DNA from: Desulfovibrionaceae bacterium
GTDB lineage: Bacteria; Desulfobacterota; Desulfovibrionia; Desulfovibrionales; Desulfovibrionaceae
NCBI GenBank assembly: GCA_009773665.1
Contig: WSYE01000014.1
Coordinates: forward strand, 52,285-109,249
Direction of reading: 5' to 3'
Length of the DNA: 56,965 nucleotides
The translations under genes and the position numbers were made by a program. Below, piece after piece: positions 1 to 9,202 of the stretch. The notes beneath the pieces are model-generated. The model did not search any database, had not been told where the DNA came from, and saw only the letters and a program-made list of their open reading frames with translations. Every line of letters starts with the position of its first letter. Within the stretch, counting starts at the first letter, position 1.

Positions 1-1
1 C

Positions 2-172
2 CAGGGCGTTGTGCCCCTGGAGGTGCTGGAGCGCCAGATGATACTTCTCAGCCTGGACCAGACCTCGGGCAACCGCACCCAGGCCGCGCAACTGTTGGGA
101 ATTTCGGTGCGCACTCTGCGCAACAAGTTGAATGAATATCGTCAGTTGGGAATGGAAGTTCCCCCGGCCTAG
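2..172 (+). CDS. C-terminal end of a sigma-54-type response regulator (partial)
   Basis: Only the last 56 residues are present; the gene starts before the window. The visible part is a Fis-type helix-turn-helix: the segment GNRTQAAQLLGISVRTLRNK is the standard DNA-binding end of NtrC-family activators, which bind upstream sites and drive sigma-54 RNA polymerase. The tail NEYRQLGMEVPPA is typical of FlrC/AtoC-like regulators. The receiver and AAA+ domains cannot be seen, so the partner kinase and target genes are unknown. The stop codon lies 7 bp before repeat R1 copy A. Confidence 0.85.
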   Translation, partial: QGVVPLEVLERQMILLSLDQTSGNRTQAAQLLGISVRTLRNKLNEYRQLGMEVPPA

Positions 173-178
173 CGTGGC

Positions 179-267
179 GTTCTCAAGATGCGTTCATACA
201 AGCTATGAACTTAAACCAAGAGACCATTTGTTTTGTTTTTGAAAAACATGGCCATGTTTTTCAAAAA
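179..267 (-). repeat. R1 dispersed repeat, copy A
   Basis: Read on the minus strand, this copy has a palindromic head (GAAAAACATG-GC-CATGTTTTTC, 241-262, flanked by TTTTT/AAAAA) followed by the conserved tail (GGTCTCTTGGTTTAAG, then TTCATAGC..TATGAA, ending GAGAAC). It fills most of the gap between the converging ends of the regulator gene and the diguanylate-cyclase gene. The same unit occurs at 7889, 10005, 41869 and 45400. Confidence 0.85.
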
Positions 268-308
268 AGCGACACGAGGGAAGTTCCCCCGGCCTGAGGG
301 GGCGTGGA

Positions 309-2321
309 TTAGTCTGTGGCCGGATCGGAGCCGGAAGGCTTCTCTTCGCCGAGCGCCCCGGCGGAGCACTGCTGCGTCTGCCTGACCAGCTGCACGACCT
401 CTTCGGCGGACACTGGGCGCGACAGGCTGTCGCGCTGAAGCCCCAGGCAGGTCAGCGTCGTCAGCAGCTCGGTGTTGTCCGTGCGCACCTCGTCACCGAT
501 GGCGGGCAGATCCAGGGCCTTGGCCAGGAATTTGAGAGAATCCAGCGCAGGTTGCAGCGCGTCCCCGCCCCGGCGCGCCGACTTGGGCGATTGCATGGAC
601 AGGCTGTCCAGAATCGAACCCCGCCCGCCCTGGAAGCTGAAGAACCGCTCCCCGAAATCCCCCACGCACAGCCGGACGCCGCAGTCCTTAAGGTCCGCGA
701 TCTGTTCGATGAGCGTTTCACCGCCCATGGCCAGGGTGTCTTCGGGGATGTCCAGGTGCAGGGCCGAGCCGGGTAGGTCGGCCGCTTTCAATGCGGCGCA
801 CACGGCGTCAGCCAGCCCTGCCGCCGGCAGTTGGGTGCGCCCCAGCCGGAGCGTGACCAGAAGGCGTGTGAACGCGTCGTTCTCCACACGCCAGCCGTGC
901 AGAAGCACCAGGGCCTTCTCCAGGGTGCGCCGCCAGAGTTCCCAGGCGAGTGAGGCCTTTTCGGCCACATCCATGAGTTCCTCGCCGCGCAGCACCCGCT
1001 TGTCTTTGGTCTGCCAGCAGGGCACGGCCTCGAATCCGCAGAGCCGCAGGTCTGTGGTGGAGAGCGTGGGCGAGAACAGCACGTCCGTGCGGCCGGAATT
1101 CACGGCGCGGCGAAGCTCCGTGGCCAGTCCGGCGGTCATCTTGGCCAGCCCGCGCATCTTCATGGTGAAGACCTTGATGCGGTTTCGTCCTGCCTCCTTG
1201 GCCATGTGCATGGCCGTGTCGGCGTTCTTTATCAGGCTGTCGGGGTTTAAGAGGCGCACCGGGCCGAACACCAGGCCGAAACTGCCGGTGATGCGCAGGG
1301 TGTTGCCGTCGATCTCGAAGGGTTCCGCCAGGGCCTGGCGCACACGCTTCATGACGCGCACCGCCTCGCCGGGGAAGGCCAGCTCCTCCAGGAAGATCAC
1401 GAATTCGTCGCCGCCGAAACGGGCCACGGTGTCCAGCTGCCTGACCGAGGCCACGATGCGCTCACCCACCTGGACCAGCAGCTTGTCGCCCACGGCGTGG
1501 CCCATGGTGTCGTTGACCAGCTTGAACTTGTCCAGGTCCATGTAGGCCACGGCGTAGGCGGCGGAGTTGTGGCGCTGGGAGCGGCGGATGGCCTGCTGGA
1601 TGCGGTCGCGCATGAGGGTGCGGTTGGGCAGCCCCGTGAGCGGATCGTGCAGGGCCATGTGCTTGAGCTGCTCCTCAACCTTGCGGCGGTGCTCGATCTC
1701 GCGCTTGAGCGAACGCTGAGAGTCCTCGAGGTCTCGCACTTTGGCCTTGAGCTCGGAGTTGGCCTGGCGCAGGAGCCCGTAGAGTTCCAGACCTTCCAGC
1801 AGGGAGGCCCCGCCGCGCAGCACGATGGTCAGAAGGCTTAAGGAGGCGTCGGAAATAGTCTTTATGTCCTGGCCCAGGCGGCCAAGGAACATGCCCCGGA
1901 TGCGCGAGGCCGTGGTCAGGGAGTGCAGCAGGAGCTGGCCGTCGGACACGCCCGAGGAGGTGAAGACCGGGCGCTTGCGTTCCAAGGCCCAGGCGGCCGA
2001 ACCGCTCTCGGTCAGGATGCGCATTTCCTCTTGCATGTCGCGGGCTTTGCCGGGCGGATGGCAGCGGGCCAGGTACAGCTCGCCGCCGGGTTCGCGCACC
2101 AGGAAGAAGGCCAGGGCCTTGAACTTGAGGAGCTTGCGCAGCCGTCCGGCGGTCTCCTCCAGAATCTGGACCACGGTGCCGAGCGGCTTCACACCCTGGG
2201 TAATGCCCATGGTGGCGGCCAACTCCAGCGCGTCCAGAGTCTGGCGGTGGGCCTCCTCCAGGATGGCGAGGCGTCCCATGGGAAGGGACGGCTTAGACGG
2301 CTTTGTCGTTTTCTTTGTCAT
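309..2321 (-). CDS. GAF-GGDEF protein with degenerate EAL domain
   Basis: A predicted cytoplasmic cyclic-di-GMP signalling protein of about 670 residues. An N-terminal GAF-like sensor region is followed by a coiled coil, then a GGDEF domain with an intact active-site motif (ARFGGDEF) preceded by the usual HDPLTGLPNR. The C-terminal third looks like a decayed EAL phosphodiesterase: the EAL signature reads FEAVPCW, the DDFG loop reads GDFGERFF, and several metal ligands are missing. Likely activity is therefore synthesis of c-di-GMP, with the EAL remnant at most a binding module. The chosen ATG overlaps the end of the upstream HDOD gene by 29 bp and has no clear ribosome site, which suggests translational coupling; an ATG at 2279 is the alternative. 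Confidence 0.8.
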   Translation of the reverse strand: MTKKTTKPSKPSLPMGRLAILEEAHRQTLDALELAATMGITQGVKPLGTVVQILEETAGRLRKLLKFKALAFFLVREPGGELYLARCHPPGKARDMQEEMRILTESGSAAWALERKRPVFTSSGVSDGQLLLHSLTTASRIRGMFLGRLGQDIKTISDASLSLLTIVLRGGASLLEGLELYGLLRQANSELKAKVRDLEDSQRSLKREIEHRRKVEEQLKHMALHDPLTGLPNRTLMRDRIQQAIRRSQRHNSAAYAVAYMDLDKFKLVNDTMGHAVGDKLLVQVGERIVASVRQLDTVARFGGDEFVIFLEELAFPGEAVRVMKRVRQALAEPFEIDGNTLRITGSFGLVFGPVRLLNPDSLIKNADTAMHMAKEAGRNRIKVFTMKMRGLAKMTAGLATELRRAVNSGRTDVLFSPTLSTTDLRLCGFEAVPCWQTKDKRVLRGEELMDVAEKASLAWELWRRTLEKALVLLHGWRVENDAFTRLLVTLRLGRTQLPAAGLADAVCAALKAADLPGSALHLDIPEDTLAMGGETLIEQIADLKDCGVRLCVGDFGERFFSFQGGRGSILDSLSMQSPKSARRGGDALQPALDSLKFLAKALDLPAIGDEVRTDNTELLTTLTCLGLQRDSLSRPVSAEEVVQLVRQTQQCSAGALGEEKPSGSDPATD

Positions 2322-3555
2322 TGCCGTTGCCGTTGCCCGAAAGCAGGATGTGTCCGATGTCGTCGAGCTGGCGTTCTCCCTGGGCTGCTGCCGCACCCAG
2401 AGCGCTTCGGGGGATGTTCAGGCTGTCCCAGGCCGTGCCGGACAGGGGGGGCGCCAAAGGGGAGCCGCTTTGGCCCAGGGCCATGGCATGGGCCATGATG
2501 TCGGCCACGTGTACCAGGGCGGCGTCCTGGTGGATGGTGCCGTCGCCGGGGGCGTGGTGCTCGGCCACGGCCCGCTCCAGGGAGGCAGGGAATTTCCACA
2601 CGGTGAGGAGCTTCCCGCCAAGTTCGGCGTGGTCGAAGCCCCAGAGTTCGCGCTCGGCCTGATGCAGGGAGATTTCCTCACGCCGGGCCAGGGCCACGGC
2701 CTGGGCCACGTGCGCGGTGTGGTTTTTCAGCATCACCAGCCGTCCCAGGTCGTGCAGCAGGCCCGCCACGAAGCAGCGCTCCACGTTGGGATGTCCGGCG
2801 GTGACGGCCAGGAGCCGCGCCAGCACGCCGCAGGCCAGGCTGTGCTTCCAGAAGGAGCGCATGTCCAGCACGTCGCGGGGGATGGAATCGAAAATATTGA
2901 TGAGCGACACGCCCAGAGCCAGGCTGGTCAGCCGGTTGGCTCCCACCACGGTGACGGCCCTGGAGATGGTGTCCACGGACTCGGGGAAGGCGTAGAGGGC
3001 GGAGTTCACCAGTTTGAGGAGCTTGGCCGAGAGGGCCGTGTCCTTGCCGATTATTTCGGCCACGTAGCTGTAGGAGACGTTGGGATTGGACAGGGCCTCA
3101 AGGGCCTGGGTCACGATGCCCGGCAGGGCGGCGAGCTTGATGGTGGAACTGGCCAGACGCGACAAATCCGGGCGCTTGCGCGGTTCGTGTGGGGGCTCTT
3201 CCGGGGTGTGGCGGCGCGGCGCGGGCAGGCCGTTCTGGATCAGGTTGATGAAGCTGACCCGCTTGAGTTCGCGGACTGTGGGGTGGGTGGGGTCGCAGAG
3301 CTTCAGGCGGTGGCTGGCTTCTTCCCATGCCTGGCGGGCAACGGCCGGGTCCAGGGCCTTGATGCGCTCGCGGTCCAGGGTCTCCTGGTCGTGCCCGAGC
3401 ACAAGGGTTTCCGTCACCCCCCAGAATTTCAAAGTCTGGATGGAGAGTTCATCGAGGGCCAAGCCCTCCGAGAAGAGAAGCCTGCCCTGTCGGCTGCGTA
3501 CATCGGCGGACAACACCATGCCGGGCCGCAGGTCTTCGATGTAGACCGTGCCCAT
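2293..3555 (-). CDS. HDOD-domain signalling protein
   Basis: A 420-residue protein with an HDOD domain in its second half (about residues 130-340): 'LPGIVTQALEALSNP', 'AEIIGKDTALSAKLLKLVNS' and 'FVAGLLHDLGRLVML' are standard HDOD/HD-like blocks. The N-terminal region (IEDLRPGMVLSADV) resembles the segment found before HD-GYP domains. HDOD proteins act in bacterial signal transduction, often with GGDEF or chemotaxis proteins; no catalytic role is assured. The start at 3555 is chosen because a strong ribosome site (AGGAGGGG) lies just upstream. It is the first gene of a two-gene operon with the GGDEF protein, transcribed away from the glycan cluster. Confidence 0.82.
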   Translation of the reverse strand: MGTVYIEDLRPGMVLSADVRSRQGRLLFSEGLALDELSIQTLKFWGVTETLVLGHDQETLDRERIKALDPAVARQAWEEASHRLKLCDPTHPTVRELKRVSFINLIQNGLPAPRRHTPEEPPHEPRKRPDLSRLASSTIKLAALPGIVTQALEALSNPNVSYSYVAEIIGKDTALSAKLLKLVNSALYAFPESVDTISRAVTVVGANRLTSLALGVSLINIFDSIPRDVLDMRSFWKHSLACGVLARLLAVTAGHPNVERCFVAGLLHDLGRLVMLKNHTAHVAQAVALARREEISLHQAERELWGFDHAELGGKLLTVWKFPASLERAVAEHHAPGDGTIHQDAALVHVADIMAHAMALGQSGSPLAPPLSGTAWDSLNIPRSALGAAAAQGERQLDDIGHILLSGNGNGNDKENDKAV

Positions 3556-3671
3556 ACCCCTCCTGGTCTGACAACGCCTCTTTGTCCGTACTCCCTGACA
3601 CCTACCCGAGCCTAAGCCCCATGGCAAGCAGGGGATTTCCACCTGTCCGAAAATGAGGTAGGCTCCAGGGC

Positions 3672-4868
3672 ATGGTCACAGCGTCCACCTACAATATTCT
3701 GATGTATTCGCATGATACCTACGGTCTGGGCCATATCCGAAGAACCATGGCCATTGCCAGCCACCTTCGGGGCCACGGCGTGAACGTGCTGCTCCTGACG
3801 GGATCGCCCCTGGTGGGGCGTTTCGATTTCCCCGAAGGCGTGGACTTCGTGCGCATCCCGGGCATGATAAAAAAGACCAACGAGGAATATCTTCCCCTGT
3901 CCATCAGGCTCTCGGCGCGCCACGCCCTGAACATCCGGCGAAACATCATTGTGGCCACGGCCAAGGCCTTCCAGCCGCACCTGTTCATCGTGGACAAGGC
4001 ACCGCTTGGCCTCAAGCGCGAGGTGCTGCCCACGCTCAAGTGGCTCAAGCGCCGCATGCCCCACTGCCGCACCATCCTGGGCCTTCGCGACATCATGGAC
4101 GACAGCGAGTCCACCCGGCGCGAATGGCGCGAGAAGGGCATCTACGACGTGCTGGACAAGTACTATTCGGAAATCTGGGTCTACGGCAACCGCGACTACT
4201 ACGACCCCATCGTTGAATACGACATCCCACAGTCCGTGAGCGAGAAGATGGTCTTCACCGGCTACATCCCCCGTGCGCAGCCCCGGCGCGCCAAGATGGC
4301 CGAGATGCGCGAGGAGGAACGCATCACCAAGAAGGAACGCCTGGTGCTGGTGACCACGGGCGGCGGCGGCGACGGCTACCCCCTGATGGACGCCTACCTG
4401 ACCATGCTCGAAAACATGGAAGAGCCGCCGTTCCGTTCCATCCTGGTGTCTGGCCCGTTCATGCCCAAGCCCATGCGCGAGGAGGTGCACCGCCGCGCCC
4501 ACAAGGTGAAGGCCCGTTTCCACCACTTCCATCGGCGCATGGAGGCCCTGATGGGCCTCGCCGACGTGGTGGTGTCCATGGGCGGCTACAACACCACCTG
4601 TGAGATACTCTCCCTGTGCAAGCCCTCGCTGGTGGTCCCGCGCGAGGAGCCGCGCCTGGAGCAGCGCATCCGGGCCGAGGTGTTCAAGAGCCACGGGCTG
4701 ATCGAGTTTTTGCCCTGGTCGGAGCTCTCTCCGGATTCTCTTGGCGAAAAGGTGACCGCGCTCATCGATAATCCCAACGGGTGCTGCCATGGCATCTCGG
4801 ATTTCCGCTTCACCGGCCTGGAGGTCATCTCCGCGCGCCTTGAGGAGTTCAGGGGGCAGGATTCGTGA
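3672..4868 (+). CDS. MurG-like glycosyltransferase (COG4671 type), first copy
   Basis: 398 residues with a GT-B fold pattern. The N-terminal motif YGLGHIRR (residues 17-24) is the glycine/histidine loop shared by MurG-like and 'predicted glycosyltransferase' COG4671 proteins, and GGYNTTCEIL near residue 303 is the nucleotide-sugar-binding loop of the C-terminal domain. It would transfer a sugar from a nucleotide donor in the cytoplasm; donor and acceptor are unknown. It opens a tightly packed run of glycan genes with 4-bp overlaps, so the operon starts here, divergent from the HDOD gene. A second family member lies at 8020. Confidence 0.82.
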   Translation: MVTASTYNILMYSHDTYGLGHIRRTMAIASHLRGHGVNVLLLTGSPLVGRFDFPEGVDFVRIPGMIKKTNEEYLPLSIRLSARHALNIRRNIIVATAKAFQPHLFIVDKAPLGLKREVLPTLKWLKRRMPHCRTILGLRDIMDDSESTRREWREKGIYDVLDKYYSEIWVYGNRDYYDPIVEYDIPQSVSEKMVFTGYIPRAQPRRAKMAEMREEERITKKERLVLVTTGGGGDGYPLMDAYLTMLENMEEPPFRSILVSGPFMPKPMREEVHRRAHKVKARFHHFHRRMEALMGLADVVVSMGGYNTTCEILSLCKPSLVVPREEPRLEQRIRAEVFKSHGLIEFLPWSELSPDSLGEKVTALIDNPNGCCHGISDFRFTGLEVISARLEEFRGQDS

Positions 4869-6166
4869 GCAAAGCCTCCTCCGCCGCAGTGACCAGGGGC
4901 GCGCCGGGGCCTGTTTCAGGTCCGGTTCTGGGCCCAGTCCTGGGCATGATCCTCAAGGGCTACCCCCGCATCTCCGAAACCTTCATCTCCAACGAGATAG
5001 CCCTCCTGGAGCAGAACGGCCTCACGGTGCACATCCTCTCCATGCGCCACCCCCGCGAGACTTTCAGCCACGAGTCGGTCAAGCGCATACAAGCCCGCGT
5101 GGACTACATGCCCGAAACCATCGCGGGCAACGTGTGGCGCTTTGTCTCGGCGAACTTGGCCTGCCTGGCCGCGCAGCCTGGACGCTATCTCAAAGGCCTG
5201 GGGCTCATGCTTACGCGTCTGGCCCGCACCCGAAAGGCCGCTACGGCCAAGCACCTGCTTCAGGCCGGATACCTGGCGGCCAGGGTGCTGCCCGGCTCCG
5301 CAGTCACGCACCTGCACGCCCATTTCGCGCACTCGCCCACCTCCGTGGCGGTGTTCACGTCGGTGCTCACCGGGCTGCCTTTCAGCTTCACGGCCCACGC
5401 CAAGGACATCTACACCCAGGAGAAGGCGAGCCTCGCCGAGAAGATCCGCAAGGCCAGCTTCGTGGCCACCTGCACCGGGTACAACAAAACCTACCTGGAC
5501 GCCCTGAACCACAGTGGCACTCCCATCAGCCGGGTGTACCACGGCATCGACCTGACCCTGTTCAAGCCGGGGGAGCTTCGGCTGAAGGCGCAGCCCCCAT
5601 ACGAGATCCTCACCGTGGCCCGCCTGACCCCCAAGAAGGGTCTGCCCACGGTGTTTCGCGCATTAGCCGCCCTGGCTGCGCAGGGCGTGGAGTTCCGGCA
5701 CGTACTCATAGGCTCTGGCGAGGAGCGCGCAAGCCTTGAAGCGCTGGCCCGCGATCTTGGCATCGCGGAGCGCATCGAGTGGCTGGGAACCCGGCCCCAT
5801 GAGGTGGTGCTTGAGCGTTTGCACCGGGCGGACCTCTTTCTGCTTGGCTGCGAGGTGAGCCCCAACGGCGACCGCGACGGCATCCCCAACGTGCTGGTGG
5901 AGGCTATGGCCATGGGCGTTCCTGTGGCGTCCACGGCGGTGTCGGCCATCCCGGAGCTCATCGTGAGCGGGGAGCACGGGCTGCTGGTGGAGTCCGGCGA
6001 CCACGCCGCCCTGGCCGACGCGGCCCGTCGGCTGCTCACGGATGGTGAGCTTCGGGCACGCGTGCTTCCCGCAGCCCGCCAGCGCGTTCTGGACGGCTTC
6101 GACAACCGCGTCCTGGTACGGGAACTGGCCGGAATTTTCAAAAAGCATCTGCCGGGAGCGTCATGA
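4865..6166 (+). CDS. Family-4 glycosyltransferase
   Basis: 433 residues, GTG start overlapping the previous stop by 4 bp. The early segment GYPRISETFISNEI is typical of the exopolysaccharide GT4 enzymes related to WcaL. The C-terminal Rossmann half has LTVARLTPKKGL and DGIPNVLVEAMAMGVPV, which holds the E-x7-E region of retaining GT4 enzymes. It would add a hexose to a growing surface glycan or glycolipid on the cytoplasmic side. Position inside a glycan operon supports the call; the sugar cannot be read from sequence. Confidence 0.87.
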   Translation: MSKASSAAVTRGAPGPVSGPVLGPVLGMILKGYPRISETFISNEIALLEQNGLTVHILSMRHPRETFSHESVKRIQARVDYMPETIAGNVWRFVSANLACLAAQPGRYLKGLGLMLTRLARTRKAATAKHLLQAGYLAARVLPGSAVTHLHAHFAHSPTSVAVFTSVLTGLPFSFTAHAKDIYTQEKASLAEKIRKASFVATCTGYNKTYLDALNHSGTPISRVYHGIDLTLFKPGELRLKAQPPYEILTVARLTPKKGLPTVFRALAALAAQGVEFRHVLIGSGEERASLEALARDLGIAERIEWLGTRPHEVVLERLHRADLFLLGCEVSPNGDRDGIPNVLVEAMAMGVPVASTAVSAIPELIVSGEHGLLVESGDHAALADAARRLLTDGELRARVLPAARQRVLDGFDNRVLVRELAGIFKKHLPGAS

Positions 6167-7269
6167 AAATTGCGTTTTACGCCCCGTTCAAGCCCCTGGA
6201 TCATCCGCGCCCCAGCGGCGACCTGACCACCGCGCTTGGCCTGACACGCTTTCTGCGCGGCCAGGGGCATGAGATAACCATCCCCAGCCGGTTTCGTGCC
6301 CGCAATCTGGCCTCGCGACCGCATATGTGGCCGGTGGCCGCGTTCGAGGCCTTCCGTGCCGCCCACGGCTGGCGGGTGCGACCGGACGTGTGGCTCACCC
6401 ATCACGCCTACTACAAGTCCCCGGACGTCATCGGCCCTTACGCCGCAAGGACCCTGGGCGTGCCCTACGCCATCTTCCAGGGCATCTATTCCACCAAAAG
6501 GCGCAAGAGCCTGGACACCCGCCTTGGGTTCGAGTTGAACCGGCGGAGCCTGCTGGCAGCCGACATGGTCTTCTCCAACAGGTTGGAAGACATGGAGAAC
6601 CTGCGCCGCCTGGTGCCCGAGGATCGCCTGTGCTACGTGCCTCCGGGGATCGATCCAGACGCGTTCGCCTTCGACGCGCAGGCCCGCGCGCGCCTGCGGG
6701 CCGAGTGGGGCGTGGGGGATCGCCCCGTGGTGCTGTGCGTGGCCATGTTCCGCGACGACGTGAAGACCCAGGGGCTGCGCTTCCTGCTGGCTAGTCTGTC
6801 CGGGTTGCGGCGCGATTTCGAGCTGGTGCTGGCTGGCGACGGTGAAACCCGCAAGGAATTGGAAAAACTGGCACGGGAGGACCTGCCGGGCCGCTGCCGC
6901 TTCCTGGGGCAGGTGCCGCGCGAGAAGCTCTTCGAGGTGTACTCCGCCGCCGACATGTTCGCCTTCCCCGGCATCCGCGAAAGCCTGGGCATGGTCTACC
7001 TGGAGGCCCAGGCAGCCGGTTTGCCCGTCATCGCCTTCGACAACGGTGGCATCCCCGAAGTGATGCGCCAGGGCGAGACCGGCATCCTGACCCCTTTTCT
7101 GGATGTGAGCGCCTACCGCGCCGCCGTGGTCTCCCTGCTGGACGATGCGGACCGGCGCAGGGCCATGGGACGCGCGGCCATGGAGAACGTGCGCGCCCGC
7201 CACGACGCCGCGGTCAACTTCATGCAGGTGGACCTGCACCTGAGGCGTCTGGCCGGAGCCAACGCGTGA
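6163..7269 (+). CDS. Family-4 glycosyltransferase
   Basis: 368 residues, ATG overlapping the upstream stop by 4 bp (ATGA). The N-terminus (MKIAFYAPFKPL) and the C-terminal block (IRESLGMVYLEAQAAGLPVI, then DNGGIPEVM) match GT4 glycosyltransferases, including the donor-binding glutamates. The central part VAMFRDDVKTQGLRFLL is the usual start of the donor-binding domain. It acts with its neighbours in building one glycan; the overlaps imply strict co-translation. No membrane segment is evident. Confidence 0.87.
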   Translation: MKIAFYAPFKPLDHPRPSGDLTTALGLTRFLRGQGHEITIPSRFRARNLASRPHMWPVAAFEAFRAAHGWRVRPDVWLTHHAYYKSPDVIGPYAARTLGVPYAIFQGIYSTKRRKSLDTRLGFELNRRSLLAADMVFSNRLEDMENLRRLVPEDRLCYVPPGIDPDAFAFDAQARARLRAEWGVGDRPVVLCVAMFRDDVKTQGLRFLLASLSGLRRDFELVLAGDGETRKELEKLAREDLPGRCRFLGQVPREKLFEVYSAADMFAFPGIRESLGMVYLEAQAAGLPVIAFDNGGIPEVMRQGETGILTPFLDVSAYRAAVVSLLDDADRRRAMGRAAMENVRARHDAAVNFMQVDLHLRRLAGANA

Positions 7270-7856
7270 CGCTCCTGGCGCTCATCCGGCACGCCCGCAC
7301 CGAGTGGAACGCCGCAGGGCGTATCCAGGGGCATGAGGATTCGCCGCTGACGCCAGACGGGTTGGAAGCGGCGCGCTCCTGGGCCGGGACACTTGCTCCG
7401 TTCAATTTTTCCGCCCTGTATTCCAGCCCCCTGGGCCGGGCCATGCACACGGCCACAGTGGTGGGTGGCCCCCTCGGGCTTGATCCCGTGCCCGTGCCGG
7501 ACCTGCGCGAGCAGGCCTTCGGCGAGTGGACCGGTCGCACTGTGGCCGAACTGCGCGCGCAAGGGCTTCTGGCCCCGCAGGAGGCCCTGGGCTGGGCCTT
7601 CACTCCTCCCGGCGGCGAGGACCGCAGGGCCGTGCTGGAGCGCGCCTGGAACTGCCTGATGGACATAGCCGCGCGACACGTTGGCCAGTCCGTGCTGGCC
7701 GTGACCCACGAGGGCGTGCTGCGGGCGCTGCTCTACGCCCTCAAGGGGCGCGACTACCTGCCCAGCGAACCAAAAATCCTGGCTCCTCGCGCCCTGCATA
7801 TTCTGCGCGCGCAGGACGGCTGCCTGCGGATCGAAGCCTGGAACCAGACCCTGTGA
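7266..7856 (+). CDS. Histidine phosphatase family protein (PGM-like)
   Basis: 196 residues, GTG start overlapping the preceding gene by 4 bp. The catalytic motif reads IRHARTEWN, so the nucleophilic histidine (H9) is present but the usual RHG is RHA. A second histidine, in THEGVLRALL (about residue 148), and the acidic residue in REQAFGEW complete the branch-1 active site. The family removes phosphate from small molecules such as sugar phosphates, alpha-ribazole phosphate or phosphoglycerate. Its place between glycosyltransferases suggests a sugar-phosphate or nucleotide-sugar precursor as substrate, which is inference. Confidence 0.83.
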   Translation: MTLLALIRHARTEWNAAGRIQGHEDSPLTPDGLEAARSWAGTLAPFNFSALYSSPLGRAMHTATVVGGPLGLDPVPVPDLREQAFGEWTGRTVAELRAQGLLAPQEALGWAFTPPGGEDRRAVLERAWNCLMDIAARHVGQSVLAVTHEGVLRALLYALKGRDYLPSEPKILAPRALHILRAQDGCLRIEAWNQTL

Positions 7857-7888
7857 CAGTATGTTTTGCCAGCGCTTCAGCCTTGCGC

Positions 7889-7974
7889 CCTCATGATCCG
7901 TCCATACGCCTCATGAAGCCGATTGATGAGAACCATTTTGTTTTCGTGTTGAGAAACATGTTCATGTTTCTCAA
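7889..7974 (-). repeat. R1 dispersed repeat, copy B
   Basis: The head palindrome TTGAGAAACATG-TT-CATGTTTCTCAA occupies 7949-7974, and the diverged tail (GAGAACCATTTTGTTTTC read on plus) lies to its left. Unlike the other copies, its head-to-tail direction is opposite to the flanking genes. It lies between the phosphatase gene and the second COG4671 glycosyltransferase, inside what otherwise looks like one operon. Confidence 0.8.
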
Positions 7975-8019
7975 TGCCGTGGTAGGTTGCGCAACGCGCG
8001 CCCACCGGAGTATCCCCCG

Positions 8020-9183
8020 ATGACCATCGTCTTCTACTGCCAGCACGTGCTGGGCTTGGGCCATTACATGCGCTCCCTGGCCATAGTGCGGGCCTTGGCC
8101 CCCCACCGGGTGGTGTTCGTCACGGGCGGGCCGGACGTGCCCGCAGACCTCCCCGCGCACGTCGTGCACGAGCGTTTGCCCGTGCTGGCCATGGACGAGG
8201 AGTTCTCCGCCATGCTGGCCGAGGACGACCTGGAGGCCGTGAAGAACGCCAGGGCCGCGCGCCTTGCCGAAATCCTGGAGCGTGAGCGCCCGGACGTGTT
8301 TGTGGTGGAGCTTTATCCCTTCGGGCGCCGCGCCTTCGAGTTCGAGCTTGTTCCCGTGCTCACGGCCATTCGGGGCGGAGCTTACGGTCGCCCCGTGGTG
8401 CTCTCCAGCCTGCGTGACATCCTGGTGGAGAAGGCCGATCCTGAAAAGTTTCAGAGCCGCGTCATTGGCCGCCTGAACACGCTGTTTGACGGCCTGCTGG
8501 TGCACTCCGACCCGGCGCTCTTTCCGCTGGACGAGACCTTCCCCAGGATTAACGAGATAACCGTGCCTGTGGCTTACACCGGATTCGTTACCGAGCGGCC
8601 TTCCCCTGGCGCGCGGGAGCGCCTGCGTCGCGATCTGGGGCTCGGCCCAGACGACAAACTGGTGGTTGCCAGTGCAGGTGGAGGCAAGGTCGGCAGCGAA
8701 CTTTTGTTCGCCGCGCAGCAGGCCTATCCGTTCCAATGGACCGGAAAGCCGCCCCGTCTGGAGATTTTCTCCGGTCCCTTCCTTGACGAGCATGCCTTTT
8801 CACGGTTACGGGCCGATTCCTGCGCGCACGAGAACGTCTTCGTGTCGCGCTTCGCCGGGAATTTCCTGGATATGCTGGCCGCAGCGGATGTGTCGCTGTC
8901 CCTGGCTGGATACAACACAACGATGAACGTCCTCGCTTCGGGCGTCAAAGCCCTGGTCTGGCCTTTTGCCCAGAACCGGGAGCAATCCATGCGCGCGGTT
9001 CGCTTAAGCGAGCGCGGCGCATTGGGCGTGCTTTCGCCGGAAGACCTCGATTCCGCCCGGCTGGCCGGGCTGGTGGGAAGGCTTCTTCAGAACGCAAGCC
9101 CCATCCCCCTGGGGGGCGTGAGCCTGGACGGCGTGCAGGAATCTGCCCGGCTCATCGTTTCGAACATATGGCGCAACAGCTAA
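8020..9183 (+). CDS. MurG-like glycosyltransferase (COG4671 type), second copy
   Basis: 387 residues. It shares with the protein at 3672 the N-terminal loop (LGLGHYMRSL, near residue 11) and the C-terminal LAGYNTTMNVL loop (near residue 297), which replaces the GGYNTT of its paralogue. The start is set at the ATG matching the family N-terminus (MTIVFYCQHVLGLGH); an upstream TTG at 7987 would add residues encoded beside repeat R1 copy B. It probably transfers a sugar within the same pathway. The 163-bp gap holding the repeat separates it from the phosphatase gene, the only loose junction in the first part of the cluster. Confidence 0.8.
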   Translation: MTIVFYCQHVLGLGHYMRSLAIVRALAPHRVVFVTGGPDVPADLPAHVVHERLPVLAMDEEFSAMLAEDDLEAVKNARAARLAEILERERPDVFVVELYPFGRRAFEFELVPVLTAIRGGAYGRPVVLSSLRDILVEKADPEKFQSRVIGRLNTLFDGLLVHSDPALFPLDETFPRINEITVPVAYTGFVTERPSPGARERLRRDLGLGPDDKLVVASAGGGKVGSELLFAAQQAYPFQWTGKPPRLEIFSGPFLDEHAFSRLRADSCAHENVFVSRFAGNFLDMLAAADVSLSLAGYNTTMNVLASGVKALVWPFAQNREQSMRAVRLSERGALGVLSPEDLDSARLAGLVGRLLQNASPIPLGGVSLDGVQESARLIVSNIWRNS

Positions 9184-9202
9184 CTTTTCACTCCGAGCAA
9201 TC

